In this document: one piece after another, positions 25,122 to 33,254 of the stretch | Layout: every line of letters starts with the position of its first letter | Position numbering within the stretch: the stretch's first letter is position 1 | Assembly (NCBI RefSeq): GCF_011617705.1 | Contig: NZ_CP050154.1 | Span: forward strand, 2,604,001 to 2,668,000 | Source: Brevibacterium limosum | GTDB taxonomy: Bacteria > Actinomycetota > Actinomycetes > Actinomycetales > Brevibacteriaceae | Reading direction: 5' to 3' | DNA: 64,000 nt | Position numbers and translations under genes: made by a program | The notes under the pieces: model-generated | Databases searched by the model: none | What the model was told of the DNA's origin: nothing | The model's input: only the letters and a program-made list of their open reading frames with translations

Positions 25122-25865
25122 GTGACCCAGCCACGGACCGCCGCCGCTGCCAGCGCAGGCACCGGCTCCGGAGGTACCGGAATCGGGACCGGCCCGCTGA
25201 ACGGTGCCGTACGCAGCGGGATCGTGGCAGCGTCTCTTTTGGCCGCCTCGGCGATCGTCTCCGTGCTTCTCAACCCTGCCCTGGTGACGGTACTCGCCGT
25301 GGTCGCAGTCGCGGCAATCGGTGTCGTTCCGCGCCTGCGTCGGGGTCGGCCGTGGACGCCGGCCGATACGGTCACAGCTTGCCGACTGGGTCTGATCGTC
25401 GTCTGCACCTGCCTGATCATCCACTCACAGCCCGGTCTGGACTGGTCCGCCGTGATCATCGGTTCACTCGCTCTCGTCCTCGACGGGCTCGACGGATTCG
25501 TTGCCCGCCGTACCCAGGTCACCGAGGCGGGAGCCGGATTCGACGAAACGGTCGATGCCCTGTTCATCCTCATTCTCGCGCTCGCCCTCGTCTCGATGTG
25601 GGGGTGGTGGACGGCATTGCCGGGCCTGTACTACTACGCCTTCCGCTTCATCACAGGGTTCCGTCCCCGGTGGCAGCAGAGGTTGCCGTTTTCGCGGATG
25701 CGCAAGGTGGTGGCTGCGGCGCAGGGCATCCTTCTCATCACGGCCGCCTCTCCCCTGGCCCAAGCCCACGAATGGATGGGCTTCGGGGCGACCGGGCTGG
25801 CCCTGACCGCGCTCACCTGGTCGTTCGGCCGCGATATCGTCTGGCTCGAGCGACATGCACAGTGA
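25122..25865 (+). CDS. CDP-alcohol phosphatidyltransferase-like membrane enzyme
   Basis: 247 residues with about six TM helices. DGLDGFVARR followed by GAGFDETVD gives the family catalytic pattern D-x2-DG-x2-AR-(spacer)-G-x3-D-x3-D, with a spacer one residue shorter than usual. These enzymes move a phospho-group from a CDP-linked lipid to an alcohol. The N-terminus is Gly/Ala/Thr-rich and polar. It precedes the GTP cyclohydrolase II fusion by 28 bases on the same strand. Together with the glycosyltransferase and flippase-like protein nearby, this suggests that the cluster makes or anchors a lipid-linked product; inference. Confidence 0.8.
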   Translation: MTQPRTAAAASAGTGSGGTGIGTGPLNGAVRSGIVAASLLAASAIVSVLLNPALVTVLAVVAVAAIGVVPRLRRGRPWTPADTVTACRLGLIVVCTCLIIHSQPGLDWSAVIIGSLALVLDGLDGFVARRTQVTEAGAGFDETVDALFILILALALVSMWGWWTALPGLYYYAFRFITGFRPRWQQRLPFSRMRKVVAAAQGILLITAASPLAQAHEWMGFGATGLALTALTWSFGRDIVWLERHAQ

Positions 25866-25881
25866 CCACCATCGGCCCTCC

Positions 25882-25887
25882 TATACT
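25882..25887 (+). promoter_or_regulatory. -10 element TATACT, leaderless start of the cyclohydrolase fusion
   Basis: TATACT ends 6 bases before the ATG at 25894 and no ribosome site is present, the arrangement of actinobacterial leaderless messages. No convincing -35. Confidence 0.55.
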
Positions 25888-25893
25888 GCTGGC

Positions 25894-27243
25894 ATGACTT
25901 CGACGCGTACCCCCACCGGCTCCGAACGCCTGGTGGCGGGCCCGGTGAGTTCGCTGCCCACGGAGCATGGGATGTTCGCCATCAGGTCGTTCACTCTCGA
26001 CACAGTCACCCATGCGGTCATGATGATGGGCGACCCTGCCGGTTGTGACTCACCGCTGGTCCGGGTGCACAGCGAATGCCTCACCGGTGATGCTCTGGGT
26101 TCGCATCGGTGCGACTGCGGGGACCAGCTCGGTGCCGCGTTGGCCGCGATCGCCTCCGAGGGGCATGGAATGCTCGTCTATATGGCCGAGCATGAAGGCC
26201 GCGGAATCGGACTGGCCGCGAAGCTGCAGGCGTATGCGCTCCAGGACGAGGGCATGGACACTGTCAGCGCCAATCGTGCACTCGGTCTGCCCGACGACTC
26301 CCGTGACTACACTGCGGCGGCAGCGATTCTGCGTGAGCTCGGCTGCCCGCGCATTCGGCTGCTGACCTCGAATCCGAGCAAACAGCATGCTCTCGAGGAA
26401 TTGGGCGTCGAGGTGGTTTCCCGTGTTCGGCTGCCAGTGGCCGACCGACCAGAGAACAGCGCCTATCTCACCAGCAAACGGCTGCGGATGAACCACGATG
26501 CCCCGCCTGAAACGGATACAGAGGAATCGAGTGCGCAGCTGCCCGGAGTCGACGCGGACATCTACGCAGCTCTGGCTGCGAACGAAGAGGTCGTCGCCCA
26601 ACTCGCACAGAGTCAGGACGGGTTCATCGCGACTCGCACCGGCGATGCCTGCTTCGTCTCCGGATCCACGGATCGGACCCATCTGCACCGGATCCGAGCA
26701 CACGTGGCCGCCGTCCTCGTCGGCGCCCAGACCGTCATCGCCGATGATCCGCAGCTGACCGTGCGTGCGGTGCCCGGCGCCGACCCGGTCCGCTTCGTCC
26801 TCGATCCGCACGCCCGTGTTCCGGTCACTTCGACGGTGCTGAGCACCGGCCCGACACCGACCGTGTGGATGATCGGCGCCGAGGCGACTCCCCGTGCGAA
26901 TGTCGGTGACCACGTCCGTGTGGTCCGCCTTCCCCCAGCGGCGTCCCCACAGGACATCATCGCCGTCATCCGCGGCCAAGTGGCGGGGTCCATCCTCGTC
27001 GAGGGCGGCGGACGCACGGTCTCGTCATTTCTTGCCGCGGGTGCTCTCGACCGTCTGTTCCTCACCACCGCTCCGGTCTTCATCGGCGATGGGGTGCCGG
27101 GCATCCGCTTCCACGGGTCCGAGGTGATGGCGCAGGCTCTGCGGACACCGTTCCGTCGGTTCGAACTCGGAGAAGATATGTGCACCGAGTATCTGCTCAG
27201 TCGGGCTTCGGTTGCTCATTCGCAACCGAGTCCGAACATGTAG
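25894..27243 (+). CDS. GTP cyclohydrolase II fused to a RibD-type pyrimidine reductase domain
   Basis: 449 residues. Domain 1 (about 15-205) is GTP cyclohydrolase II: RVHSECLTGDALGSHRCDCG carries Zn ligands Cys62, Cys73 and Cys75, EHEGRGIGLAAKLQAYALQDEG carries catalytic Arg and the Tyr (residue 114) equivalent to E. coli Tyr105, and LLTSNPSKQ binds substrate. Domain 2 (about 230-440) is a RibD C-terminal/DHFR-like reductase: LRIRAHVAAVLVGAQTVIADDPQLTVR-like sequence and ILVEGGGRTVSSFL. There is no RibB or deaminase domain. The product would be a reduced ribitylamino-pyrimidine-type compound from GTP. It belongs to a cluster with sugar, methyl and membrane functions rather than rib genes. Its 3' end overlaps the convergent flippase-like gene by 47 bases. 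Confidence 0.88.
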   Translation: MTSTRTPTGSERLVAGPVSSLPTEHGMFAIRSFTLDTVTHAVMMMGDPAGCDSPLVRVHSECLTGDALGSHRCDCGDQLGAALAAIASEGHGMLVYMAEHEGRGIGLAAKLQAYALQDEGMDTVSANRALGLPDDSRDYTAAAAILRELGCPRIRLLTSNPSKQHALEELGVEVVSRVRLPVADRPENSAYLTSKRLRMNHDAPPETDTEESSAQLPGVDADIYAALAANEEVVAQLAQSQDGFIATRTGDACFVSGSTDRTHLHRIRAHVAAVLVGAQTVIADDPQLTVRAVPGADPVRFVLDPHARVPVTSTVLSTGPTPTVWMIGAEATPRANVGDHVRVVRLPPAASPQDIIAVIRGQVAGSILVEGGGRTVSSFLAAGALDRLFLTTAPVFIGDGVPGIRFHGSEVMAQALRTPFRRFELGEDMCTEYLLSRASVAHSQPSPNM

Positions 27244-28066
27244 GAGCACGCTTCTGTCGAGTCCCCGCAGTCCATACTGTGACGATTCCGGGCAGGGTGG
27301 AGATCACCGCGAGCAGCCCGTAGCCGGTCGAGGCTGTCACCGCGGTTTCCATCGATACCGAGATTCCGGCTGCGATGAGGCTGACGCTGAGTTCGCGCAC
27401 GCCCCAACCGCCGACGCCGATCGGGATGCTCATCGCGGCGAGTCCGACGACCGCGAGCACCGGCACGACGGGTCCCCCGAGTGCCGCCATGGCGATGAGG
27501 AAGAGCACGAAGAGGGCTGCCATGCCCAGGACCGAGGACAACCAGATGGCGAAGCTGCGCCGCCAGTCCATTCCGCGCATTCCGCACACGGAGATGGCCA
27601 GGGTCGTCACGGCGACGGCTGCGGCCATGAGTGCCAGTCGGCCGGAGACGTCGATGAGGCTGAGGGAGGCGGTGGCGAAGAGCAGCGTCGTCGTGCTCAG
27701 CCGTTCGGCGCCGACAGCAGCCACCGGTGACAGCCATTTCTTCGCCCCGGTGTGCCGGTAGACGGCGACTCGGGCCACATCGCCGCCGAGCCCGCCGGGC
27801 AGGACCATATTCAGCAGTGACGAGGAGTAGCAGTCGGCGAGCGCCCGTGACCAGGTGATGGAAGTGCCTCTGTGTGCGAGCAGCAGTGTCCAGCGCAGCG
27901 CCTGAGCGCCGGTCATGATGAATCCGCAGGCGAGTGCGGCCAGGACTGTCCAGACGTTGAGGACCTTCCATCCGTCCACGAGGGCTTGGGCGCCGACGAC
28001 TCTTACCGTCAGCACCAGCAGCGCGACGGTGATGGCGAGCATGAGAGCCCTCTTCGTCCAGGTCAC
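27197..28066 (-). CDS. flippase-like integral membrane protein (LPG synthetase TM/UPF0104 type)
   Basis: 289 residues, about eight TM helices. ALRWTLLLAHRGTSITWSRALADCYSSSLLNMVLPGGLGGDVARVAVYRH is the signature of the lysylphosphatidylglycerol-synthetase transmembrane (YbhN-like) family, and IPIGVGGWGVRE is a second conserved block. The GTG start overlaps the upstream methyltransferase stop by 4 bases. The family includes lipid and glycolipid flippase-like proteins, so it may move a lipid-linked product of this cluster. The polar C-tail overlaps the convergent cyclohydrolase gene. Confidence 0.82.
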   Translation of the reverse strand: MTWTKRALMLAITVALLVLTVRVVGAQALVDGWKVLNVWTVLAALACGFIMTGAQALRWTLLLAHRGTSITWSRALADCYSSSLLNMVLPGGLGGDVARVAVYRHTGAKKWLSPVAAVGAERLSTTTLLFATASLSLIDVSGRLALMAAAVAVTTLAISVCGMRGMDWRRSFAIWLSSVLGMAALFVLFLIAMAALGGPVVPVLAVVGLAAMSIPIGVGGWGVRELSVSLIAAGISVSMETAVTASTGYGLLAVISTLPGIVTVWTAGTRQKRAPTCSDSVANEQPKPD

Positions 28067-28968
28067 GACACCTCTGTCCCGGTCGGTGGGGTGGTCGCAC
28101 GAACCGTTGGGGGCTCCCGACCGCGTGCACGGTCTGCAGCGTCGATGAGCACATCGAGGTGGTCGACCCTGACGCTCAGTCCCGAGTCCAGCTGCGCCTG
28201 CCGTTGTGACCACCAGTCGCGTGCGGCTGTGGCGAGCGCAGGGTCCTCGTCGAGGGCAGCGTCGAGACGTTCGGAGAGGAATCTGCTGAGGAAGGTCCGG
28301 TCGGCTGGAGCCGCGAGACGCCAGGGACTGGGGCCCTCGACTGCGGTGAGTCCGTGTCTGCGGGCCAGCCTCATGAGGCGTTCGGGTGCGTGGTGACCGA
28401 GCCTGCCGTCGCGGTGCTGGTGGGCGGTGAAAGCTGCATCGATGACTGCGTCGTACGGATGGACCGGGTCGAGTTCCCACCCGTCGACGATGCTGAGCAG
28501 GAACAGCCCGAGGCCGTCGTGGTCTTTGAGAGAGCGGATAACGGCGATGAGGTCTGTTTCGGTGAGGACGTCGAGGAGGGCACTGCAGGTGAGCAGAAGC
28601 TGAGATCCATGGAATTCCGATGCGGAGAGCAGCTCAGCACTGAGAGTCGGGAACGCGGCGATCGGGGCGCAGATCGTACGTGCGTGCGGAAGTGCCGTTG
28701 CCGCAAGGTCGAGGGAGGCTTGGTCGGAGTCGAGGAGGATCCAGTTGATCTCCCAGTCGGGCAGGCGAGTGCGCAGAGCGGTGTCGAACCACAGCGCCGA
28801 GTTTCCGGTGCCGGCCCCGATGTCGACAGCGAGCAGTGACTTCGTGTTCGACTCTGTTTCTGCGCTCAGACGGGCGACTGCATGATCGAACAGATGCAGC
28901 GACTCCCGGCGTGCCGCGTCATCGACGGGACGGCGCAGATCCAGCCAGTCGGATTCGGCCGCAGTCAC
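28063..28968 (-). CDS. class I SAM-dependent methyltransferase-like protein
   Basis: 301 residues. Motif I reads LLAVDIGAGTGNSALWF (residues about 45-61), WILLDSDQASLDLAATAL follows as motif II, and LLTCSALLDVLTETDL as motif IV. The C-terminal third carries a distinct Arg/Asp-rich helical extension. 4-base overlaps with both neighbours (GTGA) show it is translated as part of the dehydrogenase-PTPS-glycosyltransferase-methyltransferase-flippase operon. The methyl acceptor is unknown. Confidence 0.8.
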   Translation of the reverse strand: MTAAESDWLDLRRPVDDAARRESLHLFDHAVARLSAETESNTKSLLAVDIGAGTGNSALWFDTALRTRLPDWEINWILLDSDQASLDLAATALPHARTICAPIAAFPTLSAELLSASEFHGSQLLLTCSALLDVLTETDLIAVIRSLKDHDGLGLFLLSIVDGWELDPVHPYDAVIDAAFTAHQHRDGRLGHHAPERLMRLARRHGLTAVEGPSPWRLAAPADRTFLSRFLSERLDAALDEDPALATAARDWWSQRQAQLDSGLSVRVDHLDVLIDAADRARGREPPTVRATTPPTGTEVS

Positions 28969-30077
28969 GAGCTGCGCCTCTGCCTTCTTTCCGCCGGGCG
29001 GGGCGATCCGTGCGGTTCCGCCGCGGCCGGACGTGAGTGGTCGCCGGTGATTCGCACGACCGCGCCGGCGGTGCCGGCCCAGGAGCGAACGGCGTTGGGG
29101 CGATTCCGGCGGGCCGATTCGGCAAGTTCAGTGCGGAACTGGTCGTCGGTCAGCCAGCGGTGCAGTGCCTGCCTCCACGCTCCGACGGTCCGGGGTAGAC
29201 CGAGTCCGGCGCCCAGGGGCTCTTCGGCTCCGGTTCCGGCGGTGACGAAGGCGGGGATTCCGGCGGCGGCCGCCTCGGCGACGACCATCCCGTAGGCTTC
29301 CGAGCGTGATGGCAGCAACAGCAGATCGGCGTTGCCGTACAAGGCGTCGATCTCGTCGGGGCCGAGTTCTCCGACGATATCGGCTCTGCCCGCGGGCAGG
29401 TCACGGCACGCCGACTGCAAGCGGCGGCCGTATTCTGCGTCCACGAGGGGGCCGGCGAAGGTGACCCGCCACGGCTGTTCCGCAGCCGCTTCATCCTGCG
29501 CCCGGACGTCGGATCGCGCCGATTCCGCCGTCATCAGCTCAGTCACGGCTTCGGCGATGAGCAGCTGTCCTTTGTTCTCCTCGATTGCGCCGATGCACAC
29601 GACATGGCCTTCACCACCGCCTGAGCTCTGTGGACGTGCAGGGTTTCCGGGCACGACCGCCTCGGCGCGGATCCCGTATCGGGATTCCAGGCCTGCGGCG
29701 GTGAACCGGCTCGTGGTGATGACCGCGGGTGCGCCGCTGATGACCTGCCGTTCGCGGTCGCGACCGGCACTGTCGTCACCGTCTGCCAGACAATGGAAGA
29801 GCAGGATGAGCGGATCCTGCCCTCTGCGGTTCTCGTGCGCAGGATCGGTCATCAATTCGGGCAGAGCGGTGGCGATGAGCCCATCGAGGAGGACGGGGCC
29901 GGTCACTGCGGCCAGGAGATCGTGCACGGCTGCTGACTCGGCTGGTCCCGGCTCAGCCCAGAAACCGGGCACCGAGTGGAGCACGATCCGGGATCCGGCT
30001 GCCTCGGCGAGTGCCCTGTTGAACGCCGCTCCCCCACTGATGCGGCCGAGGTCGGGTTCGATGAGGTGAAGGCTCAC
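28965..30077 (-). CDS. GT4-like glycosyltransferase
   Basis: 370 residues, GT-B fold. GRISGGAAFNRALAEA is the N-terminal acceptor-domain glycine loop; the C-terminal donor domain has VVCIGAIEENKGQLLIAEAV and LPSRSEAYGMVVAEAAAAGIPAFVTAGTGAEE with the E-x7-E nucleotide-sugar motif. No TM segments, so cytosolic or peripheral. GTG start overlapping the PTPS-like gene's stop by 4 bases. Transfers an unknown sugar, probably onto the compound made by the cyclohydrolase branch or onto a lipid carrier. Confidence 0.83.
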   Translation of the reverse strand: MSLHLIEPDLGRISGGAAFNRALAEAAGSRIVLHSVPGFWAEPGPAESAAVHDLLAAVTGPVLLDGLIATALPELMTDPAHENRRGQDPLILLFHCLADGDDSAGRDRERQVISGAPAVITTSRFTAAGLESRYGIRAEAVVPGNPARPQSSGGGEGHVVCIGAIEENKGQLLIAEAVTELMTAESARSDVRAQDEAAAEQPWRVTFAGPLVDAEYGRRLQSACRDLPAGRADIVGELGPDEIDALYGNADLLLLPSRSEAYGMVVAEAAAAGIPAFVTAGTGAEEPLGAGLGLPRTVGAWRQALHRWLTDDQFRTELAESARRNRPNAVRSWAGTAGAVVRITGDHSRPAAAEPHGSPRPAERRQRRSS

Positions 30078-30457
30078 GTCCGCTCCGGAACGGTGTAGGT
30101 GATCGCAGCGCGCGGATTCTCCCGCAGCTCGATGCTGATGCCGATCTCGGGCTGGTCGGCCAGCGACGCGGCCAGGCGCTGACCGATGTATTCGGCGACG
30201 GCTTCGGTCGTGCTCAGTCTCCCGGCGAAGTCCGGATGTTCGTCGAGGTTCGCATAGCGAAGCGGGGTCAGTGCGCCGTCGAGCAGGCTCATGGCTTCAC
30301 CGATGTCGAGGACGACGGAATGCTCATCGAGACTCGGGCGGGTGAATGTGGCCGAAACTTCCAAGGTGGCGCCGTGCATACCTTGGGCGGGCCCGAAGAA
30401 TTCGTCGGGCAGGCTGTGGGCGATCATCACATGGTCGTTGACTGTGAGTCCGAACAT
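30074..30457 (-). CDS. 6-pyruvoyltetrahydropterin synthase/QueD homologue with degenerate metal site
   Basis: 127 residues, the length of the PTPS/QueD family. AHSL (His14) and MHGATLEVSATF align with the Zn-site motifs, VLDIGEAMSLLDGAL with the central helix, NLDEHPDFAGRLSTTEAVAEYI with LDH...pTaEn, and ISIELRENPRAAITY with the substrate-binding Glu strand. The canonical HGHxY reads HGAxL, so one of three Zn His is Ala30, and the catalytic Cys found in PTPS and QueD is missing. It is probably not a standard pterin synthase. GAGGAG precedes the ATG. Four-base overlap with the glycosyltransferase. Confidence 0.75.
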   Translation of the reverse strand: MFGLTVNDHVMIAHSLPDEFFGPAQGMHGATLEVSATFTRPSLDEHSVVLDIGEAMSLLDGALTPLRYANLDEHPDFAGRLSTTEAVAEYIGQRLAASLADQPEIGISIELRENPRAAITYTVPERT

Positions 30458-30543
30458 CGTCTTCTCCTCTTCGTCAGGGTACCGCTTCTGCGCTTCTGAG
30501 CCGGCTGTGTCTCCGTGTGCGGGATTGATCGGGTCAGTGCTGG

Positions 30544-31563
30544 TCAGCGTGTATGGGCGCTGGTGTAGTCGATGATGTGACAGAGAGTGGCCCGGGCGAG
30601 GTTGGTGCTGAAGCCGTCACGGTCGCTGCCGCCGCTGAGATCGTCCATGATCGTCGGCAGCTCAGTCCAGTCGGAGACACCGGTGATCAGGGAATCGAAG
30701 CGGTCATCTTTCAGGGCTGCCAGGGCCGCGCTCGTCCGTTGGGCGCGGGTGCGGCGCGTTCGGTGTCCGGCGGCGACCTCGCCGACCTGTGAGGCGATGA
30801 TGCTCAGTCGGCGGGCGTGGAAGTCTGCGCCGAGCGGCACGCTGGGGCTGTCGGTGCCGTACCAGGATGCTTCGATCACAGTGCCGTCGTCGCCGGTGAT
30901 TTCGAGTCCGCGGGCCAGTCCCGCCTGGCTCCCGGAGGTGTGGATGACGAGGTCGCAGTCGGAGGAGGCATCGTCCGGCGCGAATGCGGTGAGGCCGAGG
31001 TCGGTAAGCAGTGTGCGTCTGGGCGGGTCGGTTTCGACGATTTCGAGACGGTCGAGCGGCATTCTGGAGGCCAGCAGTGCGGTGGCCGTGCCGATCATGC
31101 CCGCGCCGATGACGGCGACGCGGTCGGCGAATCGCGGCGGCTGCTGCCAGAGGATGTTGAGACCGGTTTCGACGGCTCCGGCCAACAGCGCCCGATGATC
31201 GCTGATGTCCTCGGGAATGAGGTGGACATCCTCGGTGGTCACAATGTGGTGGGAATGGTGGGGCAGCAGGCCGAAGACGCGAGCACCGATCCAGTCCCGC
31301 GGTCCTTCGTCGACGATGCCGACGCCGAGGTAGCCGTACGACACCGGGAACGGGAAGTCTCCGAGTTGCTGAGGAGCCCGCATCAGGCTTTCGACGCGGG
31401 CCGGGATGCGCCCGGTGTGGACGAGTGATTCGGTGCCTTTCGACACCGCAGAGGCGGTGGTGGTGATCCGCAGCTCGCTCCCTGAGTCGGGGTTCGCATG
31501 CGGGGTGGGCACTTCACGCCAGCCCCCTTGCCGGGCGGCTTCGGTCCAGTACTGCCAAGCCAT
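30544..31563 (-). CDS. MDR-family dehydrogenase, BchC-like, non-zinc-type
   Basis: 339 residues. ASAVSKGTESLVHTGRIPARVESLMRAP and GDFPFPVSYGYLGVGIVDEG are typical of the BchC-like branch of medium-chain dehydrogenases. The Rossmann motif is VAVIGAGMIGTATALLAS. The catalytic-zinc Cys of classical alcohol dehydrogenases is not present in the usual place. It is the first gene of the five-gene minus-strand operon and has its own leaderless promoter. Likely oxidizes or reduces an alcohol/ketone intermediate; substrate unknown. Confidence 0.8.
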   Translation of the reverse strand: MAWQYWTEAARQGGWREVPTPHANPDSGSELRITTTASAVSKGTESLVHTGRIPARVESLMRAPQQLGDFPFPVSYGYLGVGIVDEGPRDWIGARVFGLLPHHSHHIVTTEDVHLIPEDISDHRALLAGAVETGLNILWQQPPRFADRVAVIGAGMIGTATALLASRMPLDRLEIVETDPPRRTLLTDLGLTAFAPDDASSDCDLVIHTSGSQAGLARGLEITGDDGTVIEASWYGTDSPSVPLGADFHARRLSIIASQVGEVAAGHRTRRTRAQRTSAALAALKDDRFDSLITGVSDWTELPTIMDDLSGGSDRDGFSTNLARATLCHIIDYTSAHTR

Positions 31564-31569
31564 GTCTCG

Positions 31570-31575
31570 ATAGTA
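31570..31575 (-). promoter_or_regulatory. -10 element TACTAT, leaderless start of the dehydrogenase operon
   Basis: On the minus strand TACTAT ends 6 bases before the ATG at 31563, with no ribosome site. Same geometry as the cyclohydrolase gene at 25882-25894. Confidence 0.55.
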
Positions 31576-31650
31576 CAGGTGCCCCTGCGTTGCGGTGGGC
31601 CCCACGACGCACGTGCCCGTGATCAGGCTGATAGCCGGCGACCGGACCAC

Positions 31651-31656
31651 TACCCT
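31651..31656 (+). promoter_or_regulatory. -10 element TACCCT, leaderless start of the kinase-like gene
   Basis: TACCCT is followed by six bases and the ATG at 31663; no ribosome site. Confidence 0.45.
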
Positions 31657-31662
31657 GGGGCC

Positions 31663-32451
31663 ATGACTGATTTCCTCAAACTGCGGAAGTCCGCCCCGGA
31701 CGGTTTCTTCGCCACTGAGGCCGCCGGGCTGAGATGGTTGGCCGAACCGGGGGTGATCCCTGTCGTCGACGTCATCGACCATGGTGCGGATTTTCTGCGG
31801 TTGCGCCGTCTCGGAGAATCCGGGCCCTCCGCCGATGCGGCCGCCGCCTTCGGTCGCGACCTCGCCCGGCTTCACGATGCGGGTGCTCCCGGTTTCGGTT
31901 GGTCACCGGCTCCGCAGTCGTTCTTCGGCCCCCTCGACAATCCCTTCGAGGTGCCGGCCGAGTCTGTCGACGACTTCACCGACTATTGGGTCGAGCAGCG
32001 CCTGCGCCCTTTGGTCACGGCGGTTGCCGGGGATCTCACGGGTGCGGATCGGGCGACGGTCGCCTCGGCGATCGATGCGATCGCTTCCGGAGCCTTCGCC
32101 GGGATCTGCAGCGAAGGCGAGGAAGCGTCGGCACGCGTCCACGGGGATCTGTGGGCGGGTAACCTCATGTGGACGCCGGACGGTGTCACTCTCATCGACC
32201 CGGCCGCGCACGGCGGTCACCGACTGGAGGACCTGGCCCTGCTTGCGCTCTTCGGCACCCCGTTTCTCGAGGAGGTCTTCTCCGGCTACGAACAGGCCCA
32301 TCCGATGCCGGTCGGCTGGCAGGAGGACCTGCCGGCGCACAGCTTCTTCGCTCTGCTCGCTCATATCCGTCTGTTCGGTCGCGGGTTCCTCGGGCAGACG
32401 GTCCGTGCCGCCCGGTCGATCATCGCCCGGGCGGAACACCTGGACCGGTGA
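31663..32451 (+). CDS. fructosamine kinase/ketosamine-3-kinase-like protein
   Basis: 262 residues with the aminoglycoside-phosphotransferase fold. RVHGDLWAGNLMWTPDGVTLIDPAAHGGHRLEDLALLALFG carries the catalytic HGDxxxxN and the metal-binding IDPA motif typical of fructosamine 3-kinases. AFGRDLARLHDAGAPGFGW and WVEQRLRPL match the family. These enzymes phosphorylate glycated amines for repair. Divergent from the dehydrogenase operon, so probably not part of it. The stop lies 2 bases from the convergent DUF4352-type gene's stop. Confidence 0.88.
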   Translation: MTDFLKLRKSAPDGFFATEAAGLRWLAEPGVIPVVDVIDHGADFLRLRRLGESGPSADAAAAFGRDLARLHDAGAPGFGWSPAPQSFFGPLDNPFEVPAESVDDFTDYWVEQRLRPLVTAVAGDLTGADRATVASAIDAIASGAFAGICSEGEEASARVHGDLWAGNLMWTPDGVTLIDPAAHGGHRLEDLALLALFGTPFLEEVFSGYEQAHPMPVGWQEDLPAHSFFALLAHIRLFGRGFLGQTVRAARSIIARAEHLDR

Positions 32452-32453
32452 GG

Positions 32454-33254
32454 TCACTTCAAGGAGATCTCCACCGGGTCGGAGAACAGTCCGCCGGCGA
32501 AGGTCAGCTTGTTCGGGTCGACGTCTTCGGGCACATCGAAGACGAGGACGCCCTCGGCTGTGTTTCCGGGATTGATCTCTTCGAGGAAGAGGATGTTGTT
32601 CTCGGCCGCATAGATACCGGCCTCTGAGTCAGCTGAGTAGGTGTTGCCGGAATCATCACCGAGTTTGATGTCGTCTTCGAAGAAGAAGTTCGGATCCGAT
32701 CCGGTGTTCTTCACCGACAGGTCGATCTGGACGAACTGTCCCTGTGCCTGGGCATTGAGGAATTCGTCGCCGACCTGTGAGACACCGTCTTCGACCTTTG
32801 CGACGGTGATCTCCCAGTCATCGGCAGCTACCGTATCTCCGATACCGTACGAAGCTTCCTCAGCAGGCTTGTCGGCGGCCTCCTTCTCCGCGGCCTCCCC
32901 CGACTGCTGGGCATCGGACGATCCGCCCGCCGAGGTGCTGGTGTCATCTCCCCCGCCTCCGATCGCGCTGGCGATGACGATGATGACGACGATGGCAAGC
33001 AGCCAGAACCACCAGCGCTTGAGCAGCGGCTTCTTCTGTTTCGGCGGCTTCTGGCCATAGGGCTGCTGCTGGTAGCCGCCGGGTCCGTAGGCCTGGGGGT
33101 TCTGTGCGGGTGCCCACTGCTGGGGGTCATAGTTCTGAGGCGCGGGCTGGTATTGGGTGTTGTGAGGGGCCTGGTGTTGCGAGGACCATTGCTGTTGGGG
33201 CTGTGGAGACTGCGGCTGCTGCGGGGTGTTCTGGGGATTCTGCGGGTGGGACAT
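32454..33254 (-). CDS. membrane-anchored DUF4352-type protein with Pro/Gln-rich cytosolic tail
   Basis: 266 residues. Residues 1-75 are Pro/Gln/Tyr-rich and disordered, followed by KKPLLKRWWFW and one TM helix (LLAIVVIIVIASAIGGGG), a Ser/Ala/Glu linker, then an extracytoplasmic Ig-like DUF4352 domain: GDTVAADDWEITVAKVED, GQFVQIDLSVKNTG, EDDIKLGDDSGNTYSAD, and NPGNTAEGVLVFDVPEDV. AAGGAG precedes the ATG. Such proteins are common in Gram-positive bacteria and mostly uncharacterized. No operon partner. Confidence 0.83.
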   Translation of the reverse strand: MSHPQNPQNTPQQPQSPQPQQQWSSQHQAPHNTQYQPAPQNYDPQQWAPAQNPQAYGPGGYQQQPYGQKPPKQKKPLLKRWWFWLLAIVVIIVIASAIGGGGDDTSTSAGGSSDAQQSGEAAEKEAADKPAEEASYGIGDTVAADDWEITVAKVEDGVSQVGDEFLNAQAQGQFVQIDLSVKNTGSDPNFFFEDDIKLGDDSGNTYSADSEAGIYAAENNILFLEEINPGNTAEGVLVFDVPEDVDPNKLTFAGGLFSDPVEISLK

